Source: Fimbriiglobus sp. (GTDB lineage: Bacteria; Planctomycetota; Planctomycetia; Gemmatales; Gemmataceae). Taken from it: 6,202 nt of DNA. The notes below the pieces were generated by a model. The model made no database searches. It saw only the letters and a program-made list of their open reading frames with translations, and had not been told where the DNA came from. The position numbers and the translations under genes are program-made. Positions 6,159 through 6,202 of the stretch are shown one piece after another. Numbering within the stretch: position 1 is the stretch's first letter; each line of letters begins with the position of its first letter. The stretch covers positions 1-6,202 of the forward strand of contig JANXTD010000084.1 in assembly GCA_025352585.1 (NCBI GenBank), written 5' to 3'.

Positions 6159-6182
6159 CGCGGAGACGCAGAGTCGCGGAGA
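6159..6182. repeat. Three tandem octamers of the CGCGGAGA/CGCAGAG intergenic repeat type
   Basis: Three 8-bp units stand head to tail: CGCGGAGA (6159-6166), CGCAGAGT (6167-6174) and CGCGGAGA (6175-6182). They lie 29 bases beyond the adk stop codon. From memory, repeats of the form CGCAGAGACGCAGAGAA recur between genes in planctomycetes and several other environmental bacteria, often near transcript ends; that link is recalled, not searched. The function is unknown. Confidence 0.55.
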
Positions 6183-6185
6183 AAC

Positions 6186-6202
6186 CCAAATTCCAGTTTT
6201 GG
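6186..6202 (+). terminator. Possible hairpin after adk, cut by the window edge
   Basis: CCAAA (6186-6190) can pair with TTTGG (6198-6202) across a 7-base loop. A further C at 6185 could pair with the next base if it is G, but the window ends here. The right arm carries TTTT. The element directly follows the octamer repeat and could be part of it or of an adk terminator. It is short and incomplete, so confidence is low. Confidence 0.25.

Noticed and set aside
5611..6189. A 192-codon minus-strand frame antisense to adk
   Set aside because: It is a shadow frame over a clear adenylate kinase; it runs through the octamer repeat and has no motif.

Overview
The window is high-GC bacterial DNA and most resembles a planctomycete of the Gemmata group (Gemmataceae). 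Three things point there. The first is a large beta-propeller/DUF4214 protein that starts with the Arg-rich 'RLAVERLDERVNP' motif, of the LEPR/LEDR-like N-terminal type common in planctomycete giant proteins. The second is a secreted leucine-rich-repeat protein of the 'VTDxGLK' type. The third is a 'CGCGGAGACGCAGAG'-style intergenic repeat at the right end. Placement is by recognition only, without a search.

Layout: four protein genes fill nearly the whole window in two divergent pairs, and no gene-free stretch exceeds 300 bases. On the minus strand (left half), reading leftwards from about 4.0 kb, are a secreted LRR protein (3009-3977) and a 946-residue FG-GAP/VCBS propeller protein with a C-terminal array of DUF4214 units (56-2896). 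The 112-bp gap between them holds a 14-bp perfect palindrome, an 18-bp inverted repeat and a perfect TATAAT, so the second gene probably has its own promoter. On the plus strand (right half) are tatC (4142-5311), the core subunit of the twin-arginine translocase, and adk (5458-6129), an adenylate kinase with a zinc-type LID. The 164-bp divergent region between the LRR gene and tatC carries a reasonable sigma70-like promoter for tatC and a weaker candidate for the LRR gene.

How the genes relate: tatC and adk are housekeeping genes in tandem and may be co-transcribed. The two minus-strand genes look like envelope or exported proteins of unknown biological role. No gene links the halves functionally, apart from the general theme of export (a translocase beside two probably exported proteins). 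I see no mobile element, phage, CRISPR, toxin-antitoxin or defence system, and no tRNA or rRNA. The points most worth a second look are an unusually long periplasmic loop in TatC, a Glu-to-Gln change at a key TatC transmembrane position, a C-x4-C instead of C-x2-C in the Adk LID, the 8+8 modular architecture of the propeller/DUF4214 protein, the dense regulatory-looking 112-bp gap, and the tandem octamer repeat at the right edge.
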